From: Pseudomonadota bacterium
Lineage (GTDB): Bacteria; Pseudomonadota; Gammaproteobacteria; Burkholderiales; Burkholderiaceae_C
Length of the DNA stretch: 7,608 nucleotides
Assembly (NCBI GenBank): GCA_023436025.1
Contig: JAEZKX010000306.1
Coordinates: 1-7,608, forward strand
Direction of reading: 5' to 3'
Of the stretch, positions 6,419 to 7,608 are shown one piece after another. How positions within the stretch are numbered: the first letter of the stretch is position 1; each line of letters opens with the position of its first letter. Below the pieces are notes generated by a model. That model was given only the letters and a program-made list of their open reading frames with translations, was not told the DNA's origin and made no database searches. The position numbers were made by a program, and so were the translations under genes.

Positions 6419-6425
6419 CGCCGCG

Positions 6426-7601
6426 ATGCAACGTTCGTTCATGGGCCTGGCCTTGGTGCTGGGCCTGCTTTCCGCCGTCGGTCCCTTCGCCATCGACATG
6501 TACCTGCCTGCCCTGCCCACCATCGGGCAGACGCTGGGCGCTTCCCCCGGCGCCGTGCAGGCCAGCCTGATCGTCTTCTTCATCGCCCTGGGCGCCGGGC
6601 AGGTCGTCTACGGACCCATCTCCGACATGGTCGGGCGCAAGGCGCCGCTGTACTTCGGCCTGGTGCTGTTCGGCCTGGGCAGCATCGGCTGCGCCCTGGC
6701 GCCCACCATCGAATGGCTGGTGGCCCTGCGCTTCGTGCAGGGCCTGGGCGCCTGCGCCGGCATGGTGGTGCCGCGCGCCGTGGTGCGCGACCTGCACACC
6801 GGCACCGAGGCGGCGCGCCTGATGTCGCTGCTGATGCTGGTGTTCAGCGTCTCGCCCATCCTGGCGCCGCTCACGGGCAGCCTGCTGATCGACAGCTTCG
6901 GCTGGCGCGCCGTGTTCTGGGCGGTCACGCTGGCGGCGCTGCTGTCCATCGGCCTGCTGGCCACCAGCCTGCCCGAGACGCGGCCGCCAGCCGACCGGGT
7001 GGGCAGCAACGTCGCCAGCGCGCTGCAGGCCTACGGCGTGCTGCTGCGCGATCCGCGCTTCCTCGGCCTGTCGCTGATCGGCGGCTTCGGTGTCGCCAGC
7101 TTCTTCGCCTACCTCGCCAACTCCTCCTTCGTTCTGATCAACCACTACGGCCTGACGCCGCGCCAGTACAGCGTGGCCTTCGCCGCCAACGCCGCCTCCT
7201 TCATCGGGGTGTCGCAGCTGACGGGGCGGCTGGGCATGCGCTTCGGCCTGGGCCGCATCGTGCGCTGGGCCGTGAGCGCCTATGCGGCGGTGATGGTGCT
7301 GGCGCTCGTGCTGCAGCTCGCCGGCGTCGGCCAGCTGGCAGTGCTGCTCGGGCTGCTATTCGTCGCCTACGGCTTCCTCGGCCTGGTGATCCCGGCGACC
7401 ATGGTGCTGGCGATGGATGCGCACGGCAGCATCGCCGGCACGGCCTCGGCCCTGGCCGGCACGCTGCACTTCGCGGCCGGCATCGCGGTGATGGCGGCGC
7501 TGAGCCCCTTCGCCAACGGCGGGCCGGTGCCGATGATGCTGGGCATCGCCACCAGCGCGGTGCTGGCCTTCGCGCTGGCGATGGCGACGCTGCGGCGCTG
7601 A
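6426..7601 (+). CDS. Bcr/CflA-family MFS multidrug efflux transporter
   Basis: A 391-residue inner-membrane protein with about twelve hydrophobic helices, expected to export drugs or small toxic compounds in exchange for protons (DHA1 drug:H+ antiporter type). Length matches Bcr/CflA members (about 390-400). Family marks seen in order: FAIDMYLPALPTI in helix 1 (21-33), motif A GPISDMVGRK (63-72) in the helix 2-3 loop, motif B-like LRFVQGLGACAG (101-112) in helix 4, PRAVVRDL (116-123), and motif C-like SPILAPLTGSLLI (143-155) followed by FGWRAVFW (158-165) in helices 5-6. A central cytoplasmic loop (about 183-210) separates the two halves. The ATG at 6426 lacks a ribosome site; an internal ATG at 6441 is possible but would trim only five residues. 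It is divergent from the Bug gene and complete within the window. Substrate cannot be inferred. Confidence 0.95.
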   Translation: MQRSFMGLALVLGLLSAVGPFAIDMYLPALPTIGQTLGASPGAVQASLIVFFIALGAGQVVYGPISDMVGRKAPLYFGLVLFGLGSIGCALAPTIEWLVALRFVQGLGACAGMVVPRAVVRDLHTGTEAARLMSLLMLVFSVSPILAPLTGSLLIDSFGWRAVFWAVTLAALLSIGLLATSLPETRPPADRVGSNVASALQAYGVLLRDPRFLGLSLIGGFGVASFFAYLANSSFVLINHYGLTPRQYSVAFAANAASFIGVSQLTGRLGMRFGLGRIVRWAVSAYAAVMVLALVLQLAGVGQLAVLLGLLFVAYGFLGLVIPATMVLAMDAHGSIAGTASALAGTLHFAAGIAVMAALSPFANGGPVPMMLGIATSAVLAFALAMATLRR

Positions 7602-7608
7602 AGCGCCG
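7593..7608 (+). terminator. GC hairpin overlapping the MFS stop codon
   Basis: CGGCGC (7593-7598) pairs with GCGCCG (7603-7608) across a TGAA loop that contains the TGA stop (7599-7601). The window ends on the last stem base, so a longer stem or a following T-run cannot be assessed. It may be the start of a transcription terminator. Confidence 0.4.

Noticed and set aside
6261..7145. A 294-residue minus-strand open frame opposite the MFS gene
   Set aside because: It is antisense to strongly conserved MFS motifs, and its Gln/His/Gly-rich composition is typical of shadows.

Overview
The window is very GC-rich (about 70% by eye), with G/C-dominated third codon positions. It carries a Bug/TctC-type periplasmic receptor, a family greatly expanded in Burkholderiales. 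Together with the flagellar and MFS genes this suggests a Burkholderiales betaproteobacterium (Comamonadaceae- or Alcaligenaceae-like); this assignment is inference, as no marker gene is present. Coding density is high, and I see no tRNA, rRNA, CRISPR array, insertion sequence or other sign of mobility. No stretch over 300 bases lacks a gene.

Left block, plus strand, 1-2660: the end of a flagellar export operon. The C-terminus of a FliO-like protein overlaps fliP by four bases (ATGA). fliP is followed after three bases by a FliA/WhiG-type sigma factor, and after eight more bases by a tetratricopeptide-repeat (TPR) protein. The usual fliQ and fliR are absent after fliP. The sigma factor has good regions 2 and 4 but an unusual middle. 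This looks like the end of a rearranged, possibly secondary, flagellar locus with its own sigma factor and a TPR accessory protein.

Middle block, minus strand, 2699-6236: two genes read leftwards. First is a secreted solute-binding protein of the Bug (tripartite tricarboxylate transporter) family. About 95 bases downstream of it is an 822-residue membrane-anchored patatin-like phospholipase whose catalytic Ser and Asp are separated by a long multi-helix membrane insertion. The phospholipase gene converges on the TPR gene with only 38 bases between stop codons, and that gap holds a small hairpin.

Right block, plus strand, 6426-7601: a complete Bcr/CflA-type MFS drug-efflux protein, divergent from the Bug gene across a 189-base region. 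That region holds weak promoter signals for both sides, a GC-rich inverted repeat, and a -10-like GACAAT placed so that the efflux mRNA may be leaderless. A GC-rich hairpin overlaps the efflux stop codon at the window's right edge.

The three blocks look functionally unrelated. The most unusual parts are the gene order and sigma factor of the flagellar block and the split-active-site patatin.
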